From contig JABIEF010000031.1 of assembly GCA_018651345.1 (NCBI GenBank), positions 1-54,121 of the forward strand: DNA of 54,121 nt. Direction: 5' to 3'. Numbering within the stretch: the first letter of the stretch is position 1; the number at the start of each line of letters is the position of its first letter. Under the pieces are notes generated by a model that saw nothing but the letters and a program-made list of their open reading frames with translations, was not told the DNA's origin and made no database searches. Below are positions 37,901 to 47,053 of this stretch, in pieces. This DNA comes from Rhodobiaceae bacterium (GTDB taxonomy: Bacteria; Pseudomonadota; Alphaproteobacteria; Rhizobiales; TMED25). The translations under genes were made by a program, and so were the position numbers.

Positions 37901-39632
37901 CCTCTAATCTTTTCAAACCCTCGTTTTTATGGGGATCAAGAAGATTGGGCCTTGGCCCTATAAAAGATACTAGTGACATGACTAGTTCTTCGCGTATAGG
38001 GTCGATTGGTGGATTGGTAACTTGAGCAAATAATTGCTTAAAATAACTGTGTAGTAATTTAGGCTTCTTAGATAAAAATGATACTGGTGTATCTGTCCCC
38101 ATCGAACCTATCGCTTCTTGCCCCGAAGCAACCATTGGTGACAGTAAAAACTTTAAATCTTCTTCAGTATAGCCAAATACCTGCTGCAAACTTAATAAAT
38201 CACTGCTTGATTGACGCGAGCTTGACTTTACTTCAGGTAAATCTTCCAGAATAATTTGACTATTATCTAACCACTCTTGATAAGGATGTTGATTTACTAG
38301 ACTATTCTTTAAATCTTCATCAGAAATAATTCTTCCCTCTTCGAGATCTATCAGTAACATTTTTCCCGGTTGCAAGCGCCATTTTTCCACAATATTACTT
38401 TCCTCAATAGGTAAAACTCCCATCTCAGAAGACAAAACAACTCTATCGTCATCTGTTACCAAATATCTAGCTGGCCTTAAACCGTTTCTATCAAGAGTAG
38501 CGCCAATCTGTTTTCCATCCGTAAAAGCAATAGCAGCAGGGCCATCCCATGGCTCCATCATCGAGGCTTGATGCTCATAAAAAGCGCGCCTCTTTTTGTC
38601 CATAAGCGGATTGCCAGTCCATGCTTCAGGTATCATGGTCATCATAGCGTGTGATATTGAGTACCCACAATTAATAAGCAACTCTAAAACATTATCAAAG
38701 GATGCAGAATCTGATTGCCCGTCAACTACTATAGGCCATATTTTTTTTATATCATCTTTTAGCAAATCAGATTTCATCGATGCAAATCTTGCTTTTATCC
38801 AATTTACATTGCCACGCAACGTATTAATCTCACCATTATGACAGATCATTCTAAACGGTTGAGCTAAACTCCACGTTGGAAAAGTATTCGTAGAAAAACG
38901 TTGATGAACAAGAGCTAATGAAGATTTGAAATCTGGGTCCTGCAAGTCAAGAAAGTAATCACCTAATTGACCTGCCAATAGCATTCCCTTATACAAAATT
39001 GTTCTTGAAGAAAGAGAGCTTATATAAAAATCATTTGAAAGGTTATTATCTTCTTTCCACAAAACATTAAAAACTCTTTTCCTTACAACAAATAGTTTTC
39101 TCTCAAAATCATCTTGTTTTTCAAAATCTTGTAATGAATTGATAAATATCTGAGCATGAAATGGTTCTGTTGGAATAACAGATTTTCCTAAGTCGCTATT
39201 ATCTACCGGAATATCTCTCCATCCTAAAATATTCAAGCCTTCTTCTCTCGCTACATCTTTTATGAGCTCAGTAACTTTTCTACGCAGTTTTTTATTCTTT
39301 GGCATAAAGAAATTACCTACCCCGTAATATCCATAATCTGGTAAATCAATCCCTAGGGCCTTTGTTGATTTAAGAAAGAATTCATGGGGAATTTGAGTCA
39401 ATATCCCACAGCCATCACCAGCTTTTGGATCAGCGCCAACCGCACCTCTATGATCAAGATTTTTTAGAATCAAAAGACCATCTTGTATTATTGAGTAACT
39501 TTTTTTATTTTTAATATTTGCAACAAAACCAATACCACAAGCATCATGCTCATTAGCAGGATTATATAGACCATTTTCAATTGCATGATCCAATTCTTTA
39601 TTAATATTTTTATATATATTTCTTATCGACAT
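34956..39632 (-). CDS. gltB: Glutamate synthase [NADPH] large subunit
   Basis: A 1558-residue glutamate synthase. The N-terminal glutaminase has its catalytic Cys32 in [10 protein letters not shown] behind a 31-residue propeptide. The FMN-binding synthase domain has [12 protein letters not shown] and the [3Fe-4S] Cys motif [15 protein letters not shown]. The C-terminal GXGXG beta-helix has [19 protein letters not shown] and [14 protein letters not shown]. Full length and intact. It catalyses glutamine plus 2-oxoglutarate to two glutamates and is the main ammonia-assimilation step with glutamine synthetase. A 205-bp A/T-rich gap separates it from the divergent S9 peptidase gene. Confidence 0.98.
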   Translation of the reverse strand: MSIRNIYKNINKELDHAIENGLYNPANEHDACGIGFVANIKNKKSYSIIQDGLLILKNLDHRGAVGADPKAGDGCGILTQIPHEFFLKSTKALGIDLPDYGYYGVGNFFMPKNKKLRRKVTELIKDVAREEGLNILGWRDIPVDNSDLGKSVIPTEPFHAQIFINSLQDFEKQDDFERKLFVVRKRVFNVLWKEDNNLSNDFYISSLSSRTILYKGMLLAGQLGDYFLDLQDPDFKSSLALVHQRFSTNTFPTWSLAQPFRMICHNGEINTLRGNVNWIKARFASMKSDLLKDDIKKIWPIVVDGQSDSASFDNVLELLINCGYSISHAMMTMIPEAWTGNPLMDKKRRAFYEHQASMMEPWDGPAAIAFTDGKQIGATLDRNGLRPARYLVTDDDRVVLSSEMGVLPIEESNIVEKWRLQPGKMLLIDLEEGRIISDEDLKNSLVNQHPYQEWLDNSQIILEDLPEVKSSSRQSSSDLLSLQQVFGYTEEDLKFLLSPMVASGQEAIGSMGTDTPVSFLSKKPKLLHSYFKQLFAQVTNPPIDPIREELVMSLVSFIGPRPNLLDPHKNEGLKRLEVRQPILTNEDLDKIRSIGDMSDGHFHTITLDITFDVKNGNDGLEKALDRLCEKTTSKVKSGYNIIILSDRLTNTNRVPIPALLATSAVHHHLIREGLRTTVGLVIETGEAREVHQFCTLAGFGAEAINPYLAFDTIEELRHSLNEDISTKEASKRYIKALDKGMLKVMSKMGISTYQSYCGAQIFDSIGLDHSVIDKYFTGTNCKIGGMTLKEISIETLNRHRDAFDSPEILENSLEVGGEYAQRVRGEDHAWDYNSITSLQHAVRSKSPDSYEKFSEQINNQDERLLTVRGLFDISDAKSDSRVSIPLEEVESAVEIVKRFSTGAMSFGSVSREAHTNLAIAMNRIGGKSNTGEGGEEVDRFTPLANGDSMRSAIKQVASGRFGVTSEYLVNADMIQIKMAQGAKPGEGGQLPGHKVDAVIAKVRYSTPGVGLISPPPHHDIYSIEDLAQLIFDLKNANTEALISVKLVSEVGVGTVAAGVAKSRADHVTISGFEGGTGASPLTSIKHAGLPWELGLAETHQTLVLNQLRSRISVQVDGGLRTGRDVVVGALLGADEFAFSTAPLIASGCIMMRKCHLNTCPVGIATQDPELRKKFVGTPENVINYFFFVAEEVRKYMASMGFKNFNDMIGQSQMLDKKTAIKHWKAKGIDLSKLFYKPHVASGLPIFKSEQQNHNIEKVLDQDLVNLCKEAIDSGKSIFVEKVVKNTDRTIGTILSSHIARKYGYKGLPEDTIHVKLNGTAGQSFGAFVAGGVTLELEGEANDYVGKGLSGGKLVVYPDRTSKINPDISTIVGNTVLYGATSGECYFRGVAGERFAVRNSGAIAVVEGTGDHGCEYMTGGVVVILGKTGRNFAAGMSGGIAYVLDEVGDFNDRCNLSMVELEPIPAEDDLLERLHHQGGDLETHGRVDVLKSMTKFDAERIYKLVLNHSEYTGSNRARIILEHWDDYLPKFVKVMPVDYRRALKEMDLNDNSVKIVAGV

Positions 39633-39702
39633 TGCTTAATGAAAACCTTTTTTATGATAGTCGTATTATACTAAAATTGTATCAATTCCAGTATAATATA
39701 AT

Positions 39703-39722
39703 TATTATTATTAATAATAATA
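39703..39722. repeat. 20-bp A/T palindrome in the gltB / S9-peptidase divergent gap
   Basis: A perfect palindrome (TATTATTATT and its complement) about 75 bp upstream of gltB and 115 bp upstream of the peptidase gene. It could be a regulator site, but trinucleotide-like A/T sequence can give this by chance. The rest of the 205-bp gap shows no gene. Confidence 0.35.
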
Positions 39723-39837
39723 GTATAAAGCACTAATATATTTATTTATATAACATTAGAAAGTATAAAAATCCATAATTTGGGTATTTTTTTTATTTTA
39801 AAGTAATTACCGTCAATAAATTATAAAGATTAATAAT

Positions 39838-41703
39838 ATGAATATCTACCAATTTATAGCCAATAAGTTTGATAATAATAATATCACCGCTGAACTTGTG
39901 GCAAAATCATCAAAAAAGAAAATTTTTCCAAAGTCTAAAAATAAAATACATTATTGGCTTGAAACATTCCCTGAAGATAATGGCAGGACAAGTATTATAA
40001 GTATTAATAATCAAAAAGAAATTAAAAATATTACTGGAATTAATTACGATGTAAGAAGCAGAGTACATGAATATGGAGGTGGCAGCTATACTGTGTCAGA
40101 TAATTTAATCTTCTTTATTAATGAATCCGATCAAGATATCTACATTATTGATAAAAATACTAGTAAATTAACAAATCAAAAATCACTAAGATATGCAGAT
40201 CTTGAATATTCTGATAGCCAAAAAAACCTTTATTTCGTAATAGAAGATCACTCTAATATCAAGTCTTCAAAGCCAAAAAATTATATTGGGTTTATTGACC
40301 TAGACAAAAAAAACGCACCAAAAAAACTAGTTACAGGTAGAGATTTTTACTCAAATCCAAGGATGAGCAAAAATGGAAAATACTTAGCATGGCTAGAATG
40401 GGATTTACCTCATATGCCATGGGATGCTTGTGAGTTATGGGTAGGAGAAATAGACAAAATAGGAAATCTGCATGACAAAAGAAAAATAGATGGAGGAATA
40501 AAGCGTCCAGTATTTCAGCCCGAGTGGAGCGATGATAACAAATTATATTATGTTAGCAAAAACGATGACTTTGGTAATATCTTTTTGTGGAATGGGAAGA
40601 AAAAAAATCTGGTTATTCCAATCAACGGCGATTTCTATAGGCCTCAATGGGCATTTGGTATGAGTAGTTACAAAGTCATATCAAACGATATGATAATAGG
40701 ATCGATGTGGAAAAATGGCCTGATGCACCTTGTTTTAATAAATATAAAATTAAAAGAATGGAGAATTATACCAAATAAGATGAAAAATATTGACGATATA
40801 GAAATTACAAACGACTTAATAATTCTATCAGGGTCAACAAAAGATATTTCAAATGATATTTTTTATATGAGAAAAAAAGATATCAATAATATGCCTTTAC
40901 CAGAAGATCCTGTTGATAAAGGTATCATAAAAATTAATTATAAAAAACACTCTGTATATGGATTGCATTACCCACCTAATAAAAATATTTATCAGAACTC
41001 TTGTCCTTTAATTATATCGATTCACGGAGGGCCTACCTCAATATCAAAGAGAGGCTATTCAATAGAGCGAGAATATTGGAGAGCAAAGGGACTAGGTGTC
41101 CTTGAAATTGATTATCGTGGAAGCATTGGATATGGGATAAAATATAGAGATTCATTATATGGATACTGGGGTATAAAAGATGTTGAAGATGTAATTATAT
41201 TTGCAAATCATATGATAAAAGAGGGCCTATATAATAAAAATAAAATAATCCTTCGTGGGTCTAGTTCGGCTGGCCTTACGATTTTAAATACTCTAATCAA
41301 AACGAACATATTTGCATGCGCCGCCAGTTATTATGGAGTTGCTGATTTAGAAAAACTTTATGCTGACACACATAAATTTGAATCGGGGTATTTGGAGAGT
41401 CTTATTGGCTATGATTTTAACACAAAAGAAGGGAAGGATGTTTTTAAAAAAAGATCTCCACTTAGTTATTGTGATAAAATAAAATCTCCAATAATCTTCT
41501 TCCAAGGCCTTAAGGATAAGGTTGTCCCTCCCAGCCAAACCAAAACAATAGTTAATGCTTTGAACAAAAATAATATATATAATGAATTTTATGAATTTAA
41601 AAATGAAGGCCATGGGTTTCGTAAAAAAGAAACTATCATCAGTTCACTAAATTTAGAATTTGAATTCTACAAAAAAATATTAAGCTTAAAGAGCATAGAT
41701 TGA
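39838..41703 (+). CDS. S9-family prolyl oligopeptidase-like serine peptidase
   Basis: A 621-residue protein with an N-terminal beta-propeller (TolB/WD40-like repeats, to about residue 370) and a C-terminal alpha/beta hydrolase. Catalytic residues are visible: the nucleophile region LRGSSSAGLT (Ser about 476), Asp in FQGLKDKVVPPSQ, and His in NEGHGFR. IHGGPTS forms the oxyanion part. This is the S9C dipeptidyl/acylaminoacyl-peptidase layout. No signal peptide is present, so it is cytoplasmic. It lies 7 bp before the threonine aldolase gene, a likely two-gene transcript for peptide and amino-acid breakdown. Confidence 0.9.
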   Translation: MNIYQFIANKFDNNNITAELVAKSSKKKIFPKSKNKIHYWLETFPEDNGRTSIISINNQKEIKNITGINYDVRSRVHEYGGGSYTVSDNLIFFINESDQDIYIIDKNTSKLTNQKSLRYADLEYSDSQKNLYFVIEDHSNIKSSKPKNYIGFIDLDKKNAPKKLVTGRDFYSNPRMSKNGKYLAWLEWDLPHMPWDACELWVGEIDKIGNLHDKRKIDGGIKRPVFQPEWSDDNKLYYVSKNDDFGNIFLWNGKKKNLVIPINGDFYRPQWAFGMSSYKVISNDMIIGSMWKNGLMHLVLINIKLKEWRIIPNKMKNIDDIEITNDLIILSGSTKDISNDIFYMRKKDINNMPLPEDPVDKGIIKINYKKHSVYGLHYPPNKNIYQNSCPLIISIHGGPTSISKRGYSIEREYWRAKGLGVLEIDYRGSIGYGIKYRDSLYGYWGIKDVEDVIIFANHMIKEGLYNKNKIILRGSSSAGLTILNTLIKTNIFACAASYYGVADLEKLYADTHKFESGYLESLIGYDFNTKEGKDVFKKRSPLSYCDKIKSPIIFFQGLKDKVVPPSQTKTIVNALNKNNIYNEFYEFKNEGHGFRKKETIISSLNLEFEFYKKILSLKSID

Positions 41704-41710
41704 GAAAATT

Positions 41711-42766
41711 ATGAATTTTACAAGTGATAATACCCACATAATTGCCGAACCAATATTAAACGCTATCCTGAAATCAAATAAGAGCTCTGTTACGTCTTAT
41801 GGTGGCGATGAAATTACAAAGAAAGCAAAAGAAAAAATTTGCGATCTGTTTGGTGTTGATGCTGAAATTTTTTTTGTTACCAGTGGTACAGCAGCTAATG
41901 CGCTAAGTATATCTAGTGTAACACCTCCATATGGTTCGGTTTTTTGCCATAATGAAAGCCATATTCATCTTGAAGAATGCGGAGCACCAGAATTCTTTTC
42001 AGGTGGGTGCAAGCTAATCCCTATCAAGGGTTTTGCTGGTAAAATATCGCTTGAAGGCTTCCAAAATGCGATTAACGATCATCCTTCGGATAAATATGAT
42101 TTCAAACCTTCGTGTCTTAGCATTACACAATCCACTGAGTGTGGAACTATTTATAATGAAAAAGAAGTCAACGAACTATCTTCATTGGCCCATAAATATA
42201 ATATTAAAGTCCATATGGACGGAGCAAGATTTGCCAATGCAATATCTACATTAAAAATAAAACCGTCAAAAATAACTTGGGAAGCCGGTATTGATATAAT
42301 GTCTTTTGGAACAACAAAAAATGGAACCATGTCAGCCGAAGCAATAATTGTTTTTAATAAAAAAATTTCTAAAGATATGAACTTACGCATAAAAAGATCT
42401 GGCCACTTATTATCTAAAATGCGCTTTCTATCAGTTCAAATGGACTCTTATATTACGGATAATTTATGGATTAATCTCGCAGATAAATCTAATTCAATGG
42501 CAAATTATATGTACCAGAAACTCTTATCAGTAAAGTATATTGATATGCCGTGGAAGGTAGAAGCTAATGAAATATTCGTTATCTTACCAAAAGAAATTGA
42601 AAGAAAATTATCAAAACAAGATGTCCTTTATCACAAATGGTCTAAAGTTGGAATAAAAGACCTCGCCTTAAATAAAGACAAGGAGTTTATTAGACTTGTA
42701 ACCTCTTACAATACTAAAAAGGATGAAATCGATCAGTTTGTTGCTATATTAAATAATATTAATTAA
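41711..42766 (+). CDS. Low-specificity L-threonine aldolase
   Basis: PLP-dependent beta-eliminating lyase family, 351 residues, expected to split threonine to glycine and acetaldehyde. FTSDNTHI and TSGTAANALSIS bind substrate/PLP phosphate, VHMDGARFANA holds the ring-binding Asp, and the Schiff-base Lys is about 203 in FGTTKNGTMSAEA. Length is typical. It partly resembles other aminotransferase-fold lyases but the motifs favour threonine aldolase. Confidence 0.9.
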   Translation: MNFTSDNTHIIAEPILNAILKSNKSSVTSYGGDEITKKAKEKICDLFGVDAEIFFVTSGTAANALSISSVTPPYGSVFCHNESHIHLEECGAPEFFSGGCKLIPIKGFAGKISLEGFQNAINDHPSDKYDFKPSCLSITQSTECGTIYNEKEVNELSSLAHKYNIKVHMDGARFANAISTLKIKPSKITWEAGIDIMSFGTTKNGTMSAEAIIVFNKKISKDMNLRIKRSGHLLSKMRFLSVQMDSYITDNLWINLADKSNSMANYMYQKLLSVKYIDMPWKVEANEIFVILPKEIERKLSKQDVLYHKWSKVGIKDLALNKDKEFIRLVTSYNTKKDEIDQFVAILNNIN

Positions 42767-42781
42767 TAAATTGTAGAATTA

Positions 42782-43576
42782 TTACTTAAAATTTTTTAAT
42801 ATATCTATCGCTTGGCTATGCAAATCCTGGCTTGCCGAGGCTACAATTGACCCCCCTCGATTAGGTGAACCGCCGTCCCAAGATGAAATAAATCCACCTG
42901 CGGCCTCAATTAATGGAATAATTGCTACAATATCATATGGCTGAAGGCTTGATTCAATTATTATATCCATATGACCTGATGCTAACAGAGAATAAAAATA
43001 ACAATCTCCGCCACTTCTTGTTATTTTTACTTGATCATATATGCTATCAAATATCAACTGATCGTTCCTGGTTTTAAACATATCATATGAAGTAAAACCT
43101 AACCTTGCTTCATTTAAAGACTGACAGTTACTAGTCCTTAAAATATCCGATTTCCCATTCTTAATCAGAAAAGCTTTGCCATCTATAGCAATATATCTTT
43201 CGTCAAGACATGGATGATCAATAACCCCGAAACTAGGCTTAGTATTATACTCTAAACCTATTAAGGTGCCCCAGAGAGGAACCCCCGAAACGAAAGATCT
43301 TGTTCCATCAATTGGATCAATAAACCAACAATATTCTGAATTAGTATCTTTTATTCCCATCTCTTCGCCATAAATGCTATGGCCTGGATGCGAAGTTTCT
43401 ATTAACTCCCTTATAGCGAGCTCAATCTTTTTATCAATTTCAGTTACAGGATCAAAAATTTCACCGACATCTGCTTTATTTTCTAAAGTCAGCTCTTTCT
43501 TGAAATAAGATTTAGAAATATTACTGGCATCATCTGCTAACTTATTCATAAATCTAAAAATATAATCATTCTGCAT
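42782..43576 (-). CDS. Histidinol-phosphatase / inositol monophosphatase family enzyme (HisN type)
   Basis: A 264-residue Mg-dependent phosphatase with a complete active site: Glu71 (GEEMG), Asp87 and Asp90 (FIDPIDGTRSF) and Asp215 (QPYDIVAI). The form FIDPIDGTRSFVSGVPLWGTLIG is that of HisN-type histidinol-phosphatases, while general IMPases usually have DGTTNF. No his operon is in the window, so the histidine role is inferred from motif alone. It converges on the threonine aldolase gene with 15 bp between. It contrasts with the degenerate homologue at 16340. Confidence 0.85.
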   Translation of the reverse strand: MQNDYIFRFMNKLADDASNISKSYFKKELTLENKADVGEIFDPVTEIDKKIELAIRELIETSHPGHSIYGEEMGIKDTNSEYCWFIDPIDGTRSFVSGVPLWGTLIGLEYNTKPSFGVIDHPCLDERYIAIDGKAFLIKNGKSDILRTSNCQSLNEARLGFTSYDMFKTRNDQLIFDSIYDQVKITRSGGDCYFYSLLASGHMDIIIESSLQPYDIVAIIPLIEAAGGFISSWDGGSPNRGGSIVASASQDLHSQAIDILKNFK

Positions 43577-43734
43577 AAAATAATTCCATATTTTATTTTT
43601 GGATTATGTATTTCTTTACATAATTAGGCTTTTATACATTCTAAACTAATTTATAACCTCTGTTTAAAATAGATATAACAAAGAAAATAAATATCCAATA
43701 AATTAAACGTTATTAAATAAAAATTTTTATCATA

Positions 43735-43809
<75 letters not shown>

Positions 43810-44077
43810 ATAAATATTCTTGATCTTAATATATTAGTTATATTTATCTATAGGCACAAGATTTTCTTCAAAAAAATTCGATATGTTTAGCAAGTGAATC
43901 CATCTGAGTTCTTTCTATAAATTTCTTGATATTTTTATTAATATGGATGAAGCAAAAGAAAGAAGGGGTATAAAAAAATATAAATCAATTATTAGCATAA
44001 TAAATTATTAACTAATATCATTTAATAAACTGTAATAATTAAGATTATTTGATTAAATACCAAAAGATTTGAGAAAA

Positions 44078-44533
44078 ATGATATTACAAACAAGAGGCGG
44101 TGCCAGAGAAGGAGCAGGAAGGCATAAAAAGTATAATCCAAAAGAATGTTCAGTAATTTGCAACATATGTGAAAAAGTTTGGCAAACGAGAAAAAATAAA
44201 AAAAATAATTTTATATTTGTAACCTTAATTAATGATCCTTACACAGAGTATAATTACAAAATATGGGATGCTAATATCAAAGAAAAATTAGATCAAAAAA
44301 AAATTAATGTAAATTTAAAACTACCAATAACATCACACAACAGATTAAAATTAATAAATAAGTTGCAGGATAATGGGAATAAAAAAAAATCTTGCATATA
44401 CAAAAAACCTACCAATAAAGACGAGAGTTTAAAAATATCAATATTAATTATATCCCAATTAATGCCAGAGAAATTTCATAGGATTAGCATGATTGAATGT
44501 ATTTGGAAAAAAAATAAAAATATAAGCAATTGA
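44078..44533 (+). CDS. Hypothetical basic protein with GGAREGAGR motif
   Basis: I do not recognise the whole protein. From ATG 44078 it is 151 residues; an upstream in-frame TTG (44069) is less likely because its bases look like the ribosome-binding region. The N-terminus has TRGGAREGAGRHKK, a motif common at the start of phage and mobile-element DNA-associated proteins, then three Cys (24, 28, 31: CSVICNIC), a possible small metal site. It is Lys/Asn-rich, strongly basic, with no membrane segment. It is isolated between tRNA-Val and a candidate RNA. It may be recently acquired or fast evolving; the function is unknown. Confidence 0.5.
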   Translation: MILQTRGGAREGAGRHKKYNPKECSVICNICEKVWQTRKNKKNNFIFVTLINDPYTEYNYKIWDANIKEKLDQKKINVNLKLPITSHNRLKLINKLQDNGNKKKSCIYKKPTNKDESLKISILIISQLMPEKFHRISMIECIWKKNKNISN

Positions 44534-44624
44534 TATATTTAGATAAATATGAATTAATTATAAATAATTGTAGTAACCTATGCTAAAAAAACACATAATA
44601 CGTCCCGATTTTACATTTAGATTT

Positions 44625-44740
44625 AAATGACAAGTAGGGCCAGTTGCTATAGGGAACAACTGGTATACTTTGCATTATACTATGATGACTACTCAGGTCA
44701 TAGAAGGAAAATGTACCGCATCATAATAAAGGGCAAAGAG
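44625..44740 (+). ncRNA. Candidate structured RNA, unassigned
   Basis: In a 225-bp gap without a gene. Hairpin 1: AAGTA and CCAGTTG pair with CAACTGG and TACTT (about 44632-44670, 10-nt loop). Hairpin 2: CTTTGC (44668-44673) pairs with GCAAAG (44733-44738), and TATGATG with CATCATA inside it, closing a loop region with CAGGTCATAGAAGGA. The arms share bases at 44668-44670, so they cannot all form at once. The apical sequence recalls the SRP RNA tip (CAGG...GRAAGGA) and also pieces of RNase P RNA, but key conserved parts of both are missing. Strand is uncertain, since hairpins read both ways. It might be a processed 3' region of the FAH gene (minus strand) or a free RNA. Confidence 0.4.
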
Positions 44741-44758
44741 AAAGCTTATTAATATAAA

Positions 44759-45643
44759 CTAAGCAATTTTATTACGAAGAATCCCAATTTTTTCAATTTC
44801 GACTTCTATTTTATCACCGCTTTTTAAATATACAGGCGGATTTGAGCCAATCCCAACACCTGCCGGAGTACCGGTTGCAATAATATCCGCAGTTTCAAAT
44901 GTCATAGTTTTTGATATTGTAGAAATAAGATTAGGAATATCAAATATTAAATTTCTAATATACGAACTTTGCCTTGTTTCACCATTTACTCGAGTTTCAA
45001 TCTTTAACTTTGTAACATCATCAATTTCATCTGCAGTTACAATAACTGGCCCCATAGGACAATAGGTGTCCGGACTCTTTCCGATAAACCATTGTTCATG
45101 CTGCCTTTGTATTTGCCTCGCAGACACATCATTAATTACTGTATATCCAAACACTTTACCGTAAGCATCATCCGATTGTATATTTTTACCCCCTGAACCT
45201 AATATAAGCCCTAACTCACCTTCATAATCCGTTGTATTAGTGTAATCATTAGCGAGGATAATGTCATCTTCTGTACCAATTACAGATGTTGTAGCTTTTG
45301 TAAAAATCACCGGAAAAGATGCAACTGCCTGCTTTCCACTTGAATCGAAACCAGAATTATGAAATTCGGCAGCATGATCATGGTAATTCTTGCCAACACA
45401 CATGATATTTCTAGTAGGCCTAGGAATAGGTGCAACAATTTTAACTAAATTAGTCTCGATAGATTTTACTTTATAATGGTTGATATCGTTTATTTTATCA
45501 AGCCCAGATTCACCCAACTTGATTATTTCATTCATATCATTAGGCAAGCCGTTTTCTTCTAAAGATATAATCTGATTATCATCGTTTACAAGCAGTCCTG
45601 CTTTATTTTCATTATTAGTATTTTTATAAGTTATAAGTCTCAT
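44759..45643 (-). CDS. Fumarylacetoacetate hydrolase (FAH) family enzyme
   Basis: A 294-residue protein with the C-terminal FAH catalytic domain (about 75-292). Metal-binding acidic residues are in TDYEGELGLILG (about 136-146), and other family pieces are CVGKNYHDHAAE, GYTVINDVSARQIQ, and TGTPAGVGIGSNPP at the C-terminal side. The group covers ureidoglycolate lyase, 2-keto-4-pentenoate hydratase and acylpyruvase types, and the substrate cannot be told. AGGA lies close upstream of the ATG. It stands alone between a possible RNA and the yeiH-type gene. Confidence 0.87.
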   Translation of the reverse strand: MRLITYKNTNNENKAGLLVNDDNQIISLEENGLPNDMNEIIKLGESGLDKINDINHYKVKSIETNLVKIVAPIPRPTRNIMCVGKNYHDHAAEFHNSGFDSSGKQAVASFPVIFTKATTSVIGTEDDIILANDYTNTTDYEGELGLILGSGGKNIQSDDAYGKVFGYTVINDVSARQIQRQHEQWFIGKSPDTYCPMGPVIVTADEIDDVTKLKIETRVNGETRQSSYIRNLIFDIPNLISTISKTMTFETADIIATGTPAGVGIGSNPPVYLKSGDKIEVEIEKIGILRNKIA

Positions 45644-45774
45644 TTTTTCCTAGCTATTAATTATTTAATATTGACAATAAAAAAATTTGAATATCCATAG
45701 CATATAAAAATATGTATTGCACCCACAAAAAATAGTAATACTTATTACCAAATAAAATCTAATTATACGAGCGT

Positions 45775-45825
45775 ATTAATTATAATTTATAATTAATTGA
45801 CAATTATATGTTCAAAAAATACAAA
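45775..45825 (+). promoter_or_regulatory. Candidate promoter and operator upstream of the YeiH-type gene
   Basis: A 23-nt inverted repeat (ATTAATTATA at 45775-45784, 3-nt centre, TATAATTAAT at 45788-45797) ends on the first base of a perfect -35 TTGACA (45797-45802). After 17 nt comes TACAAA (45820-45825), a weak -10. The gene starts at 45944, so the leader would be about 110 nt. A palindrome touching the -35 is the form of an operator. The rest of the 300-bp gap (45644-45943) shows no gene. Confidence 0.35.
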
Positions 45826-45943
45826 CTTCTAATTTTGTTATACTATATTTTAAACGAATGATTATAATTACGTTTTATTAATTAAGTAAAAAACTATCAT
45901 TAAACTGAAATATTGCTAGAAAGACTTTAACAAGAGAAGTTGA

Positions 45944-46993
45944 ATGCAAATTAATATTATAAAAAATAATATATATGGAATTATAACAGTTACTTCTCTA
46001 GTTGCCATTTCCGTTGCAATTAGTAAAATTCTATTAAATTATGAATTGTTCATCTCAGCATCATTTATTTGCATTCTTTTAGGCCTTATAATTGGAAACT
46101 TGCTAAAAACAAATAACCAAATAGAGTGGGTTATAAATCTCTCATTGAAGAAAATATTGCGTATTGGCATAGCCTTCCTTGGCATTAGTTTAAGTTTCTC
46201 GGAATTATTTGGCTATGGAATAATATCTTTTTTCCTTGTCTTCATTAATATTATTATAGCGTTTTTATCTGTATATATTTTGTGTAGATTTTTTAAAATA
46301 TCAAAAGACCTTGGATATTTAATTGCAATAGGAACAAGCATATGTGGTGTTACAGCAGTAATTGCAGCATCATCGATTATAAAACCAAGCAAAAATGAAA
46401 CTAGTTATGCGATAGGTATTGTAACTATTTTTGGTATGATTGCTGTATTTACCTACCCTTATCTAGCAAATTTTTTATTTGATAACGATGCTAAATTAGC
46501 AGGTATTTTTTTAGGATCATCTATCCATGATACTGCCCAAGTAAGCGCAGCTGGTTTAATTTATTCAGAAATGTATAATAGTGAAATTGCTATGAATTCA
46601 GCTATGACAACAAAGCTACTTAGAAATTCATTTCTAATATTTTTGATACCTCTATTAGCCTATTTCTATAATAATAAAAATAATATTAATGTAAAAAATT
46701 CAATAAAAACTTTTTTTCCATATTTTGTCATTGGGTTTTTAGGGATGTCTATTTTAAGAACTTTTGGTGACCTATTAATACTGAATAAAGATTTAATCCA
46801 TTATTGGGAATATCTCATTTATTCAATAAAAACCATTTCTAAATATTGCATTCTTTTTGCTATGGTCTCACTTGGATTGCAAACGAATCTGAGAAAAGTG
46901 TCAAAACTTGGATTCACTCCTTTATTTGCCGGATCTATCGCAGCGATTATAATTGGAATTAGCAGTATTTTATATTTGAAATTACTAATATAA
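45944..46993 (+). CDS. YeiH/UPF0324-family putative sulfate exporter
   Basis: A 349-residue integral membrane protein with about ten hydrophobic segments. Family motifs are LRIGIAFLGISLSFSEL, IAIGTSICGVTAVIAAS and GIFLGSSIHDTAQVSAAG, characteristic of the YeiH/PSE (putative sulfate exporter) family. GAGAAG precedes the ATG. The transported substrate is unproven for the family as a whole. It is divergent from the FAH gene. Confidence 0.88.
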   Translation: MQINIIKNNIYGIITVTSLVAISVAISKILLNYELFISASFICILLGLIIGNLLKTNNQIEWVINLSLKKILRIGIAFLGISLSFSELFGYGIISFFLVFINIIIAFLSVYILCRFFKISKDLGYLIAIGTSICGVTAVIAASSIIKPSKNETSYAIGIVTIFGMIAVFTYPYLANFLFDNDAKLAGIFLGSSIHDTAQVSAAGLIYSEMYNSEIAMNSAMTTKLLRNSFLIFLIPLLAYFYNNKNNINVKNSIKTFFPYFVIGFLGMSILRTFGDLLILNKDLIHYWEYLIYSIKTISKYCILFAMVSLGLQTNLRKVSKLGFTPLFAGSIAAIIIGISSILYLKLLI

Positions 46994-47053
46994 ATTTACA
47001 AAATTACTAATAATAATTTTTTATAATACAATAAAGAAATTTACTATTTTAAG

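Noticed and set aside
43810-43960. Minus-strand frame ending ...TQMDSLAKHIEFF that could continue as EENLVPIDKYN if one T of a T-run were removed (frameshifted gene tail).
   Set aside because: The upstream part of the frame is low-complexity Phe/Ile-rich and has no start or recognisable domain; in A/T-rich DNA such short readable pieces are expected by chance.
44668-44738. SRP (4.5S) RNA gene.
   Set aside because: The CAGG and GAAGGA parts fit, but the invariant AGCAG segment after GGA is missing (AAATGTA instead) and the loop is not a GNRA tetraloop; a real ffs should be nearly perfect here.
44600-44745. RNase P RNA or a fragment of it.
   Set aside because: Several short stretches resemble the P8-P12 region, but the catalytic core (P4 sequences at both ends) is absent and the gap is too short for rnpB.
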